Source: an uncultured Bacteroidales bacterium (lineage in GTDB: Bacteria; Bacteroidota; Bacteroidia; Bacteroidales; FEN-979). From it: DNA of 64,000 bases. The notes under the pieces were generated by a model. It made no database searches. It saw only the letters and a list, made by a program, of their open reading frames with translations, and was not told the DNA's origin. Made by a program: the position numbers and the translations under genes. Numbering within the stretch: the stretch's first letter is position 1; every line of letters starts with the position of its first letter. Below are positions 35,468 through 43,889 of this stretch, in pieces. The stretch is from contig CAIRDP010000019.1 in NCBI GenBank assembly GCA_903877385.1, forward strand, positions 102,988 through 166,987, written 5' to 3'.

Positions 35468-38326
35468 TTATTTTTTCCTGGCAAGCTTTTTAACAGGCTT
35501 TGCCAGGGTTTTCGTTACCTTCTTTGCCTTTGCAACCGGCTTTGCAGCAGGTTTTACCGAGGCTTTAACAGCAGGTTTTGCGGCTTCCCTGGCCTTCATG
35601 TCCTTGATATAGGCATGTGCTGCGGCAAGACGCGCGATAGGAACCCTGAATGGTGAGCAGCTTACATAGCTGAACCCAAGCTGGTAGCAGAATTCAACCG
35701 ATGAAGGTTCTCCTCCATGTTCTCCGCAAATCCCGATCTTCAGGTCCTTGCGTGCACTGCGCCCCTTGTCAACCGCGATCTTCATCAGCTGGCCTACACC
35801 TTCGCGGTCAAGCACGTTGAACGGGTCAACAGCAAGGATCTTCTTGTCGAGGTATTCGGGAAGGAAACTCCCTATATCGTCCCGGCTGAAACCAAAACTC
35901 ATCTGGGTGAGGTCGTTTGTTCCGAATGAGAAGAACTGTGCAATGTTTGCAATTTTATCGGCAGTGAGGGCAGCCCTGGGGATCTCGATCATAGTCCCAA
36001 TCATATGAGGGATTTCCTTCATCTTAAACTTGGCGCATACTTCCTTGTAAACCGTGGCGACGATATCGTACTGGTCTTTAAGCTCGGTATCCACGCAGGT
36101 TACGGGGATCATGATTTCGGGGAAGGGTTTTTTCTTCTCTTTCATCAGCTCGGCAGTGGCTTCGAAAACGGCCCTTACCTGCATCTCGGTGATCTCGGGG
36201 TAAGTGATGCCGAGACGGACGCCGCGGTGTCCCATCATGGGGTTGGTTTCATGCAGTGCATCGGCACGCTTGTCAAATTCCTGCATCGAAATCTTCAGGC
36301 TGTCGGCGATCTGTTTCCTGCCCTCAGGATTCTGGGGGATGAACTCGTGAAGGGGAGGATCCAGGGTACGGATGGTAACAGGATATCCGTCCATGGCGGC
36401 CATGGTCTTCTTGATATCATCCTTCACATATGGGAAAAGTTCGTTCAAAGCTTTACGCCTTTCTTCCACGCTCTTGGAGGCAATCATTTTGCGGAGGATG
36501 AAAAGGGGCTTCTCTGCATTTTTTCCGTAGAACATATGCTCGGTGCGGAACAGGCCGATGCCTTCGGCTCCGAAAGCGCGTGCCTTGGCAGCATCTTCCG
36601 GCGTATCGGCATTGGTACGCACTTTCATGGTACGGGTTGCATCGCAGAGTTTCATGAATTTCTGGAAATCGGGGTTCTCTTCAGCAGCCTTGATCATACT
36701 GATAGCGCCATTGTAGATATATCCCTTTGATCCGTTCAGTGAAATATAATCACCTTCTTTCAGGGTGATATTGTCGATCTTCATGGTCTTTTTTGAAGCC
36801 TCGATCTTCAGGGTGCCGGCACCAACGATGCAGCATTTTCCCCAGCCGCGGGCAACGAGTGCTGCGTGCGAAGTCATACCGCCACGGGCCGTAAGAATAG
36901 CCTCGGCAGAACGCATCCCTTCGATGTCTTCGGGATTGGTTTCCTCACGCACCAGGATCACTGTCTTGCCTTTCTTTGCCCATGCCACAGCTTCTTCGGA
37001 AGTAAATACAATTTGTCCGGAAGCTCCGCCGGGGCCTGCGGGCAGACCTTTTGCAACCGGCTTTGTCTTCTTTTCAACAGCAGGGTCAAGGATAGGATGG
37101 AGAAGTTCATCAAGCTGCGAAGGCTCAACACGTAATACGGCTTCTTCACGGGTGATCAGTTTTTCGGCATGCATATCCAGCGCCATTTTTACAGCGGCAG
37201 GACCGTTACGTTTTCCAACACGGCATTGAAGCATATACAGCTTCCCGTCCTGTATCGTGAATTCGATGTCAAGCATGTTGCGGTAATGCTTCTCGAGTTT
37301 CTTCTGGATGGCATCAAGTTCTTTATAAACAACCTTCATCGAAGTTTCAAGTGAAGGAAGATGGATTGTATGTTCGTTCTTGCCGATTTCATTGATGGGG
37401 TTCGGGGTACGGATACCTGCCACCACGTCTTCTCCCTGTGCATTCGGCAGCCATTCTCCGTAAAAATAATTCTCGCCGGTAGCCGGGTTACGGGTAAAGG
37501 CAACTCCCGTAGCGGAAGTGTCGCCCATGTTTCCGAAAACCATGGATTGCACGTTTACTGCAGTTCCCCATGAATCGGGAATGCCTTCAAAACGGCGGTA
37601 TGAAATGGCCCGTTTGCCGTTCCAGCTCTGGAATACGGCTCCAACTGCTCCCCATAACTGCTCCATTGCATCCTCGGGGAAGGGTTTTCCAAGCACTTCC
37701 TTAACTTTCTTTTTGTAAATACCGATAAGTTTCTTGAGATCATCGGCTGTGAGATCGGTATCGCTCTTTACTTTTTTATCTTCCTTCATCCTGTGCAGTT
37801 CGTGCTCAAGCTGCACCCTTACACCCATGCCCTCTTTAGGCTCGATACCGGCAGCTTTTTCCATGACTACATCAGAATACATCTGGATGAGGCGGCGCTG
37901 TGAATCATATACGAATCTGGGGTTCTTTGTCTTCTTTATAAGCGCTTCGCGGGTGATGTCGTTCAAACCTACGTTCAGAACGGTTTCCATCATGCCCGGC
38001 ATGGAAGCGCGGGCCCCTGATCTCACCGAAACAAGCAATGGGTTGGTCTTGTCGCCGAAAATAGCGCCCATTTCCTTCTCGGTCCTTTTTAATGAGTCAA
38101 GTACCTGTTTCTTCAATTCCTTAGGGTAATTCCTGTTGTTGTCGTAGTAAGCAGTGCATACCTCGGTCGAGAGTGTGAACCCTGCCGGAACCGGCAGCCC
38201 GATGTTCACCATTTCGGCAAGGTTTGCTCCCTTGCCGCCGAGCAGATTCTTCATGTCGGAATCGCCTTCGGCTTTCTTGCCGCCGAAGTAGTACACGTAC
38301 TTCTTTTCTTTCACTGATTTAGCCAT
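35468..38326 (-). CDS. ppdK: Pyruvate, phosphate dikinase with basic C-terminal tail
   Basis: PPDK interconverts pyruvate, ATP and phosphate with PEP, AMP and diphosphate. The 952 residues show an ATP-grasp N-terminal domain (GGKGANLAEMVNIGLPVPAG), the phosphohistidine swivel GGMTSHAALVARGWGK, and the PEP/pyruvate barrel (GLFRTEHMF, GTNDLTQMSFGFSRDD, GICGEHGGEPSS), ending at PIARLAAAHAYI. Bacterial forms normally stop there, near 905 residues. Here about 44 further residues rich in Lys, Ala and Pro follow (AKPVAKAKKV, KPVKKLARKK), like a histone H1 tail. A -7 box lies 48 bases upstream. It may replace pyruvate kinase in diphosphate-linked glycolysis. Confidence 0.95.
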   Translation of the reverse strand: MAKSVKEKKYVYYFGGKKAEGDSDMKNLLGGKGANLAEMVNIGLPVPAGFTLSTEVCTAYYDNNRNYPKELKKQVLDSLKRTEKEMGAIFGDKTNPLLVSVRSGARASMPGMMETVLNVGLNDITREALIKKTKNPRFVYDSQRRLIQMYSDVVMEKAAGIEPKEGMGVRVQLEHELHRMKEDKKVKSDTDLTADDLKKLIGIYKKKVKEVLGKPFPEDAMEQLWGAVGAVFQSWNGKRAISYRRFEGIPDSWGTAVNVQSMVFGNMGDTSATGVAFTRNPATGENYFYGEWLPNAQGEDVVAGIRTPNPINEIGKNEHTIHLPSLETSMKVVYKELDAIQKKLEKHYRNMLDIEFTIQDGKLYMLQCRVGKRNGPAAVKMALDMHAEKLITREEAVLRVEPSQLDELLHPILDPAVEKKTKPVAKGLPAGPGGASGQIVFTSEEAVAWAKKGKTVILVREETNPEDIEGMRSAEAILTARGGMTSHAALVARGWGKCCIVGAGTLKIEASKKTMKIDNITLKEGDYISLNGSKGYIYNGAISMIKAAEENPDFQKFMKLCDATRTMKVRTNADTPEDAAKARAFGAEGIGLFRTEHMFYGKNAEKPLFILRKMIASKSVEERRKALNELFPYVKDDIKKTMAAMDGYPVTIRTLDPPLHEFIPQNPEGRKQIADSLKISMQEFDKRADALHETNPMMGHRGVRLGITYPEITEMQVRAVFEATAELMKEKKKPFPEIMIPVTCVDTELKDQYDIVATVYKEVCAKFKMKEIPHMIGTMIEIPRAALTADKIANIAQFFSFGTNDLTQMSFGFSRDDIGSFLPEYLDKKILAVDPFNVLDREGVGQLMKIAVDKGRSARKDLKIGICGEHGGEPSSVEFCYQLGFSYVSCSPFRVPIARLAAAHAYIKDMKAREAAKPAVKASVKPAAKPVAKAKKVTKTLAKPVKKLARKK

Positions 38327-38373
38327 AATTTTATAGTTTTAATAAAGGATTTTTCGCTCAAAATTTGAACCCG

Positions 38374-38381
38374 CAAAATTA
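38374..38381 (-). promoter_or_regulatory. -7 box of ppdK
   Basis: The minus strand reads TAATTTTG, an exact -7 match, 47 bases before the ppdK ATG. No TTG is at the normal -33 distance; the nearest TTG pair is only 3 bases upstream. Confidence 0.5.
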
Positions 38382-38487
38382 CAACAAATTTCGACTTAAA
38401 GAATTAATTCTCAGGGAAAATTATTGGCATTTTAATCACTGCGGATGAGGTTTCCCGCAAGGCCCTGATAGGGACCTCTGCAAGCCG

Positions 38488-39183
38488 CTAATAATCGAGC
38501 TTCCCGATATTTTCCATGTTCCAGAGTATCCATTCCTGCCTCGAACGGATATACGGAGTCGGGAAGCGTGGATCCCATCTCAGGGGATCGGGTAAAATTG
38601 AGGCCAGCAGGGCCGATTCCGAACGCGATATGGCGATCGCATGCTTGTTGAAGTAAGTAAGCGAAGCCGTTTCAGCTCCGTAAATCCCCTTGCCCGTTTC
38701 TACTACATTCAGGTATACCTCCATGATGCGTTTCTTCCCCCAGATTACCTCGATAAGAAATGTGAAGTAAACCTCAAGCCCTTTTCTGAGCCAGGAACGC
38801 TGGGGCCAAAGGAAAACGTTCTTCGCGGTTTGCTGTGAGATGGTACTTGCACCCCTTATTTTCTTACCCTTATGGCTCTTGTTATATTCTGTTGCCTTGC
38901 TGATGGCATTAAAGTCAAACCCGTTATGCTCCAGGAAACTGTTATCCTCCGAAGCAACAACAGCAAGCTGAAGCGATGGCGCAATACTGTCGATAGGCAC
39001 CCAGTCTTTTTTTAGTTTTAAAGCCTGCCCGGCAAAAGCCTGCCCGCTTAAGCGAATGACCATTAATGGAGTGACAGGCGGATTGACGAATTTATAAAGC
39101 AGGGCGCAAAAGGTCGATGTGGCAAGAAATACCAGGAAAATATACAATGCCCATTTCAGAACCCTCTTAACGACTTGCCACAT
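38488..39183 (-). CDS. mtgA: Monofunctional peptidoglycan glycosyltransferase
   Basis: MtgA polymerises lipid II into glycan strands. The 231-residue protein has one N-terminal membrane helix (about 10-30) and a GT51 domain. Family motifs are VVASEDNSFLEHNGFD (catalytic Glu), RGASTISQQTAKNVFLW, and KKRIMEVYLNVVETGKGIYG. It lacks a transpeptidase domain. It stands alone, with a 160-bp gap to ppdK and the 58-bp direct repeats just upstream of its start. Confidence 0.93.
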   Translation of the reverse strand: MWQVVKRVLKWALYIFLVFLATSTFCALLYKFVNPPVTPLMVIRLSGQAFAGQALKLKKDWVPIDSIAPSLQLAVVASEDNSFLEHNGFDFNAISKATEYNKSHKGKKIRGASTISQQTAKNVFLWPQRSWLRKGLEVYFTFLIEVIWGKKRIMEVYLNVVETGKGIYGAETASLTYFNKHAIAISRSESALLASILPDPLRWDPRFPTPYIRSRQEWILWNMENIGKLDY

Positions 39184-39191
39184 AATTTGAT

Positions 39192-39322
39192 TTTATTCGC
39201 AGCAATTGTTTATTTTAATTGTGTGCTCATTTGGGCTTCGCCCAACGCTTTTCGCCATTTCGCCTTTATTCGCACCAATTGTTTATTTTATTTGTGTGCT
39301 CATTTGGGCTTCGCCCAACGCT
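39192..39322. repeat. 58-bp direct repeat, two copies with 73-bp period
   Basis: Copies at 39192-39249 and 39265-39322 differ at two positions. Each carries the hairpin TTGGGCTTCGCCCAA and a GCAATTGTTTATTTT-type AT-rich part. The second copy ends in the stop codon of the adjacent minus-strand gene. The region separates that gene from mtgA, so the repeat may hold the mtgA promoter or a terminator. Confidence 0.88.
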
Positions 39323-39962
39323 ATTTATCATACTTCCCCTTCCAGGCCCAGTAAAGATTCTTCTTCCCGTCCTTGACCAGGTTGTTCAGCGAACCTCCCC
39401 AGTAATTCCTTATTCCGATCCCGCCTGCCTTCTCAACGGCCTGTTCGCAGAGTAAAACCTCCCTGGTTTTCATATTGAACACGACAATAAAGTAGGTCGC
39501 CATTTCGGTGGTTTTGTTCAATACATCGGCTATAAGCACGATGCCCAGCCCTTCCTTATCCGGAATCTCGTACTTCCTGATAAATTCTTTAAGATCATCG
39601 GGTTTGAATTTGTTTTCTTTAAAGTCCTTCATTTTTACTGTATCCGAAGCAGCATTGAGTTTTGTTACCATGCCGAGATCGGGAACAAGGTTCGAAAGCA
39701 TGAACATACCTTTGAAATCGTACTTTGAAGGTTCATTTAAAACCAGGGAATTCCAGGCGGGAAAATACTTATCCCTGATCTCGGCAGGGCTGTATGCACC
39801 GGCATCCTTGAACTGGGTGAACTCTCCTATAAGTTTTACATGGGAGTAGTCAATCCCAAGCCAGGTAACGGCCCCGGCCTTGTCGGCGAAAAAATCCTGT
39901 ATGTTTTGCGCCTGGCAGGCTATACCTATCCAGACCATGCAAAAGATGAAAACCTGTCTCAC
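39321..39962 (-). CDS. Exported protein of unknown function (GTG start)
   Basis: The protein has 213 residues. The start codon is GTG at 39962, which gives a good signal peptide (RQVFIFCMVWIGIACQAQ); the next ATG would remove half of it. The mature protein is mixed alpha/beta, with WLGIDYSHVKLIGEF and a helix PDDLKEFIRKYEI, and ends NLYWAWKGKYDK. I recall similar exported proteins of about 200 residues in Bacteroidota but no function. It is monocistronic, between mtgA and the divergent lysine-degradation genes. Confidence 0.72.
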   Translation of the reverse strand: MRQVFIFCMVWIGIACQAQNIQDFFADKAGAVTWLGIDYSHVKLIGEFTQFKDAGAYSPAEIRDKYFPAWNSLVLNEPSKYDFKGMFMLSNLVPDLGMVTKLNAASDTVKMKDFKENKFKPDDLKEFIRKYEIPDKEGLGIVLIADVLNKTTEMATYFIVVFNMKTREVLLCEQAVEKAGGIGIRNYWGGSLNNLVKDGKKNLYWAWKGKYDK

Positions 39963-40112
39963 GATTTATTTTTGTTCTAAAATTACTTGTTTACTCAGAG
40001 TCAGCCAAAGATTTTTATTAACAGCCGGGATCACAGGCCAAGGTTTCTGCCTTGCAGGGATTCAGATTTCTTATCGGCAGGACCCCTCCCGATCCATTCA
40101 TTCCCCGCTTCC

Positions 40113-40142
40113 TTGCATTCTCCCCGGCTTTTTGTAATTTTG
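40113..40142 (+). promoter_or_regulatory. Promoter of the saccharopine-pathway genes
   Basis: TTG (40113-40115) is followed after 19 bases by TAATTTTG (40135-40142), the best consensus match in the window. The ATG is 25 bases downstream. Confidence 0.75.
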
Positions 40143-40167
40143 CTGTGAATTTACTAACGAAAGAGAA

Positions 40168-41481
40168 ATGAGCAACTACATCGGCATCAGGCACGAGGAT
40201 AAGTACGAACATGAACGTCGTGCCCCACTAACTCCAAGGCATGTTGCACGGCTTGTCAGGCAGAAAAAGCTTGATATAGTCGTGGAGACATCCGCCAAAA
40301 GGATCTTTACCGACATGGAATATGTTGAGGCGGGAGCCACTATCTGTGACAACCTGAACGACTGTTCTGTGATTATCGGGGTTAAGGAGATCCCCGAACA
40401 TTATTTCGAACCCGAAAAAACCTATGTTTTTTTCTCCCATGTCATCAAAGGGCAGCAATACAATATGCCCATGCTGAAACGCATGATGGAACTTAAGTGC
40501 AACCTCATCGAGTATGAGAAGATCGTGGATGAACAGGGTAAACGGCTTATCTTTTTCGGGCGTTATGCCGGCATGGCCGGAATGATCAATTCCTTCTGGT
40601 CCCTCGGCCTCAGGCTGAAAGATTTCGGATACCAGACGGAACTGCTTAAAATAAAACAGGCCCATCATTATGCTTCACTCAAAGAAGCCAAGGATGCCAT
40701 CTCCTACGTTGGTGAACTGATAGCCGAAAACGGGATCAACCCTGTATTCCGCCCCTTCGTTATAGGGTTTACCGGCTATGGAAATGTTTCACAGGGAGCC
40801 CAGGAGATCTGCGGACTTTTACCGGTGAAGGAGATCTCGCCTGAAAAACTGCTGGCCCTGCATAAACGGAAACAGGTTCCGAATAATTTAGTTTATAAGG
40901 TGGTTTTCAGGGAAGAAGACCTTTATGAAAACATCCATGGCATTCCTTTCGAGCTGCATGAATATATGCAGAATCCCCAGGATTTCAGGTGCAAGTTCGA
41001 ACAGTATATCCCTTACCTTTCGATGCTGATCAATTGCATATACTGGGATAAACGATATCCCAGGCTCGTTACAAAGGAATACCTGGAAAAACTTTTTCAA
41101 AAATCGAAGCCCAGGCTTACAGTGATAGGCGACATCAGCTGCGATGTTGAAGGTTCGGTGGAATGCACCCTGCATTCCACGGTGATCTCCGATCCGATTT
41201 TCATTTATGATCCGGTCAAACGCACGGCCACGTCGGGCCATAAAGGCGACGGACTGCTTGTAATGGCTGTGGATATACTGCCGGCCGAACTACCCAGGGA
41301 TGCATCGGATGGTTTTGCCGATGCACTGGTTAATTTCATCAAACCTATAGCCGATGCCGACTTTGATGAACCTTTCGAGGACCTTGACCTTCCACGCGCT
41401 ATAAAGAAAGGGCTGATCCTCCATAAAGGTGAATTAGCACCTGAGTATAAGTACATGGAAGAATACTTAAGTATCCCCTAA
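40168..41481 (+). CDS. Lysine-ketoglutarate reductase-like protein (LKR domain)
   Basis: The 437-residue protein corresponds to the LKR half of eukaryotic aminoadipate semialdehyde synthase, which condenses lysine and 2-oxoglutarate into saccharopine. The AlaDH/PNT-type N-terminal domain shows IGIRHEDKYEHERRAPLTP (5-23), FFSHVIKGQQYNMPML and FFGRYAGMAGMI. A Gly-rich turn GFTGYGNVSQGAQEI (200-214) marks the nucleotide site. The next gene supplies the saccharopine dehydrogenase half. The two lie 73 bp apart with a strong promoter ahead of the first. The direction of flux (degradation) is inferred; dapD elsewhere in the window makes lysine by another route. Confidence 0.85.
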   Translation: MSNYIGIRHEDKYEHERRAPLTPRHVARLVRQKKLDIVVETSAKRIFTDMEYVEAGATICDNLNDCSVIIGVKEIPEHYFEPEKTYVFFSHVIKGQQYNMPMLKRMMELKCNLIEYEKIVDEQGKRLIFFGRYAGMAGMINSFWSLGLRLKDFGYQTELLKIKQAHHYASLKEAKDAISYVGELIAENGINPVFRPFVIGFTGYGNVSQGAQEICGLLPVKEISPEKLLALHKRKQVPNNLVYKVVFREEDLYENIHGIPFELHEYMQNPQDFRCKFEQYIPYLSMLINCIYWDKRYPRLVTKEYLEKLFQKSKPRLTVIGDISCDVEGSVECTLHSTVISDPIFIYDPVKRTATSGHKGDGLLVMAVDILPAELPRDASDGFADALVNFIKPIADADFDEPFEDLDLPRAIKKGLILHKGELAPEYKYMEEYLSIP

Positions 41482-41488
41482 TTTGTAA

Positions 41489-41520
41489 ATTGTACATTGT
41501 ACATGGTATATGGTACATTG
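41489..41520. repeat. TGTACAT/TGGTACAT word array
   Basis: The sequence from 41489 consists of ATTGTACATTGTACATGG followed by TATATGGTACATTG, related to the array at 12381-12409. It begins 7 bases after the LKR stop codon, in the 73-bp gap before the dehydrogenase gene. Confidence 0.8.
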
Positions 41521-41554
41521 ATATTATTCATTGATAACTCTTAATCCAGCTAAC

Positions 41555-42913
41555 ATGTCTCAAAAAGTTCTCATTCTCGGAGCCGGGCTGGTAGCCAGGC
41601 CTATCGTTCACCACCTCTTATCCAGGGGCTTTGAAGTTACTGTTGCTTCCAATACTGCGGATCGTGCCGCCCAAATGATCAATGATCACCCCAAAGGCAA
41701 GTCGGTGAACTGGGAAGCTTCAGATGAAGCCGCACTGGATGCCCTCATCAAAGAACACGACATCACGGTAAGCCTGCTGCCTTATGCATTTCATATAATG
41801 GTTGCCCGGCACTGTATTGCACATAAAAAGAACATGGTTACTGCCTCCTATGTCAAACCCGAAATGCGGGCTCTCGACAATGAAGCAAGGGAAGCAGGGA
41901 TCATCATCCTCAACGAAATGGGCCTCGACCCTGGCATCGACCATATGTCGGCCATGCGCATCATCGACAGTATCCATGGAAAAGGTGGGGCTGTACTGGA
42001 GTTCTACAGCATATGCGGCGCTTTGCCGGCTCCTGAAGCAGCGGGCAACCCATTTAAATACAAGTTCTCGTGGAGCCCCAAAGGGGTTGTCATGGCAGGG
42101 AACAACGATGCATTATACCTTCGCCACGGGCAGGAGGTCAGCATACCCACCCGGGACCTCTTTAAAAATCCTTTTTTAGTGAATTTCCCCGAAGTCGGAC
42201 AACTGGAAGTCTATCCAAACAGGGATTCACTGGCTTACATGGAAATATACGGAATCCCCGAAGCCCTCACGGTTTTCAGGGGCACCTTTCGTTTCACCGG
42301 ATGGTGCGAAACCCTGGATGTGATGAAACAGCTTGGCCTGATATCCTATGAAAAAACCGACATGAAAGGAATGACCTATGCAGGACTTGTGGGGAGGCAG
42401 ATCGAAAATCTCGGTTACAAAACGGGATTGCAGGCCAGAAATATACGCACGGATGTGGCCGGCTGTCTTGGGATCCCGGTTGGTTCTCAGGCCCTGGATG
42501 CCCTGGAATGGCTTGGATTGTTCGAGGATAAACCAATGAACCGCGCAACAGAAAGTACATTTGAGGTTGTTTCTGACCTGATGATTTCAAAGATGGGCCT
42601 GGGCGACAATGAAAGGGATATGGTAGTTCTGCAGCATACCTTCCTTGCAGCATATTCTGACGGGCGTAAGGAAGTGATACGTTCACGCATGCTTGATTTT
42701 GGTTCCCCTTCCACCGATACTTCCATTGCCCGCACCGTTGCACTGCCTGCCGCTATTGGTGTTGAGATGATACTCAAGGGCGAAATAAAGGAAAAAGGAG
42801 TTCACATCCCCGTCATCGCATCAATTTACGACCCGGTTCTGAATGAACTGGAAGCTCTGGGAATTAAAATGACCGAAGAATTCGGCCTCCCGGTTTCGGA
42901 AAATATCCAATGA
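41555..42913 (+). CDS. Saccharopine dehydrogenase-like protein (SDH domain)
   Basis: The protein has 452 residues from the ATG at 41555; the open frame has an earlier ATG at 41531, but MSQKVLILGAGLVARPIVHH is the natural Rossmann start. Further hallmarks are NMVTASYVKPEMRALD, NEMGLDPGIDHMSAMRIID and the substrate region FRGTFRFTGWCETLD. It would split saccharopine into glutamate and aminoadipate semialdehyde. With the LKR protein it forms a complete two-step lysine catabolic route encoded as separate genes. Confidence 0.88.
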   Translation: MSQKVLILGAGLVARPIVHHLLSRGFEVTVASNTADRAAQMINDHPKGKSVNWEASDEAALDALIKEHDITVSLLPYAFHIMVARHCIAHKKNMVTASYVKPEMRALDNEAREAGIIILNEMGLDPGIDHMSAMRIIDSIHGKGGAVLEFYSICGALPAPEAAGNPFKYKFSWSPKGVVMAGNNDALYLRHGQEVSIPTRDLFKNPFLVNFPEVGQLEVYPNRDSLAYMEIYGIPEALTVFRGTFRFTGWCETLDVMKQLGLISYEKTDMKGMTYAGLVGRQIENLGYKTGLQARNIRTDVAGCLGIPVGSQALDALEWLGLFEDKPMNRATESTFEVVSDLMISKMGLGDNERDMVVLQHTFLAAYSDGRKEVIRSRMLDFGSPSTDTSIARTVALPAAIGVEMILKGEIKEKGVHIPVIASIYDPVLNELEALGIKMTEEFGLPVSENIQ

Positions 42914-42929
42914 TTTAACCCTTAAAAAG

Positions 42930-42976
42930 CAGGATGCCTGGTATCCGATATCCGACATCCTGAATCTTGCATCCTG
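42930..42976. repeat. ATCCTG/ATCCGA word cluster with inverted ends
   Basis: CAGGATGC (42930-42937) and GCATCCTG (42969-42976) form an inverted pair. Between them are GGTATCCGATATCCGACATCC, in which ATCC words recur every few bases. It is non-coding and lies between the SDH and TerB-DnaJ genes. Confidence 0.6.
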
Positions 42977-42992
42977 TATCAAACTATCAAGT

Positions 42993-43871
42993 ATGTCAAA
43001 ACTGATTGCCGTTGTCATCCTCGCCATAGTGATCTATGCCGTTATTACCATGAGGAAAAAGCCCGGTGGTTCAACTGGCAAAGCTGAAAATATAAATAAG
43101 GGAGCCGCCGGGGGCAGTCCTCCTCCGGAACAGGGCCAGTTCAAATCACCTTCTGCCGGCGGTTACAGCAAATGGGTAGGAGGGGGCCTGGGCTGGGTAT
43201 TCGGAGGACCGATGGGAGGGATACTAGGCTTTGCCCTGGGTTCCATGTTTGAAGGCATGAATAAAGGGAGCTACTCCTACAGCGGAACCCCAAGAGGCGA
43301 TTTTTCGATGAGCCTGCTTGTATTATCAGCCGCTGTGATGAAAGCCGATAATAAAATTGTAAAAGCTGAGCTCGATTATGTACGGAACTTCTTCATCCGC
43401 CAGTTTGGCGAAGATGAAGGTTCACGCCTGGTCCTGATGCTGCGTGAGATACTGAAACAGGATATCCGTGTACAGGAGGTCAGCACACAGGTTGGGCAGT
43501 ATATGGATTACTCTTCGAAACTTACCCTTCTTCATTTCCTGTTTGGCATCGCGGCGGCCGACGGGGAGTTCCATCCCAGTGAAGTGTCGGTTATTGAAAG
43601 TATATCATCGTACATGGGGATCAGCCGTAATGGTTTCTTATCGGTGAAAGCTATGTTCGTAAAAGATTCCAACTGGGCCTATACTGTGCTTGAAATATCC
43701 TCTTCGGCCAGCGATGAAGAGGTGAAGAAAGCCTACCGCGAAATGGCAAAAAAACATCATCCCGATATGGTTGCCCAACTGGGCGATGACATCAAACGCT
43801 CGGCAACCGAGAAATTCCAGCAAATCAATTCAGCTTACGAGGAAATCAGGAAACAAAGGAGCATGATCTGA
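42993..43871 (+). CDS. TerB-DnaJ membrane-anchored protein (DjlA-like)
   Basis: The 292-residue protein has one N-terminal membrane helix (3-20), a Gly/Pro-rich linker with a glycine-zipper-like part (GGGLGWVFGGPMGGILGFAL, about 62-81), a TerB-like helical domain (about 100-215: MKADNKIVKAELDYV, GIAAADGEFHPSEVSVI) and a C-terminal J domain with the HPD motif in KKHHPDMV. This is the DjlA layout; it would recruit DnaK to the membrane. It follows the SDH gene by 79 bp but is not obviously related to it. Confidence 0.88.
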   Translation: MSKLIAVVILAIVIYAVITMRKKPGGSTGKAENINKGAAGGSPPPEQGQFKSPSAGGYSKWVGGGLGWVFGGPMGGILGFALGSMFEGMNKGSYSYSGTPRGDFSMSLLVLSAAVMKADNKIVKAELDYVRNFFIRQFGEDEGSRLVLMLREILKQDIRVQEVSTQVGQYMDYSSKLTLLHFLFGIAAADGEFHPSEVSVIESISSYMGISRNGFLSVKAMFVKDSNWAYTVLEISSSASDEEVKKAYREMAKKHHPDMVAQLGDDIKRSATEKFQQINSAYEEIRKQRSMI

Positions 43872-43889
43872 GGCTACGGTTTCACCGGG

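Noticed and set aside
36005..36730. 241-codon frame antisense to ppdK
   Set aside because: It mirrors a strongly conserved, motif-rich enzyme on the other strand; a shadow frame produced by codon bias.
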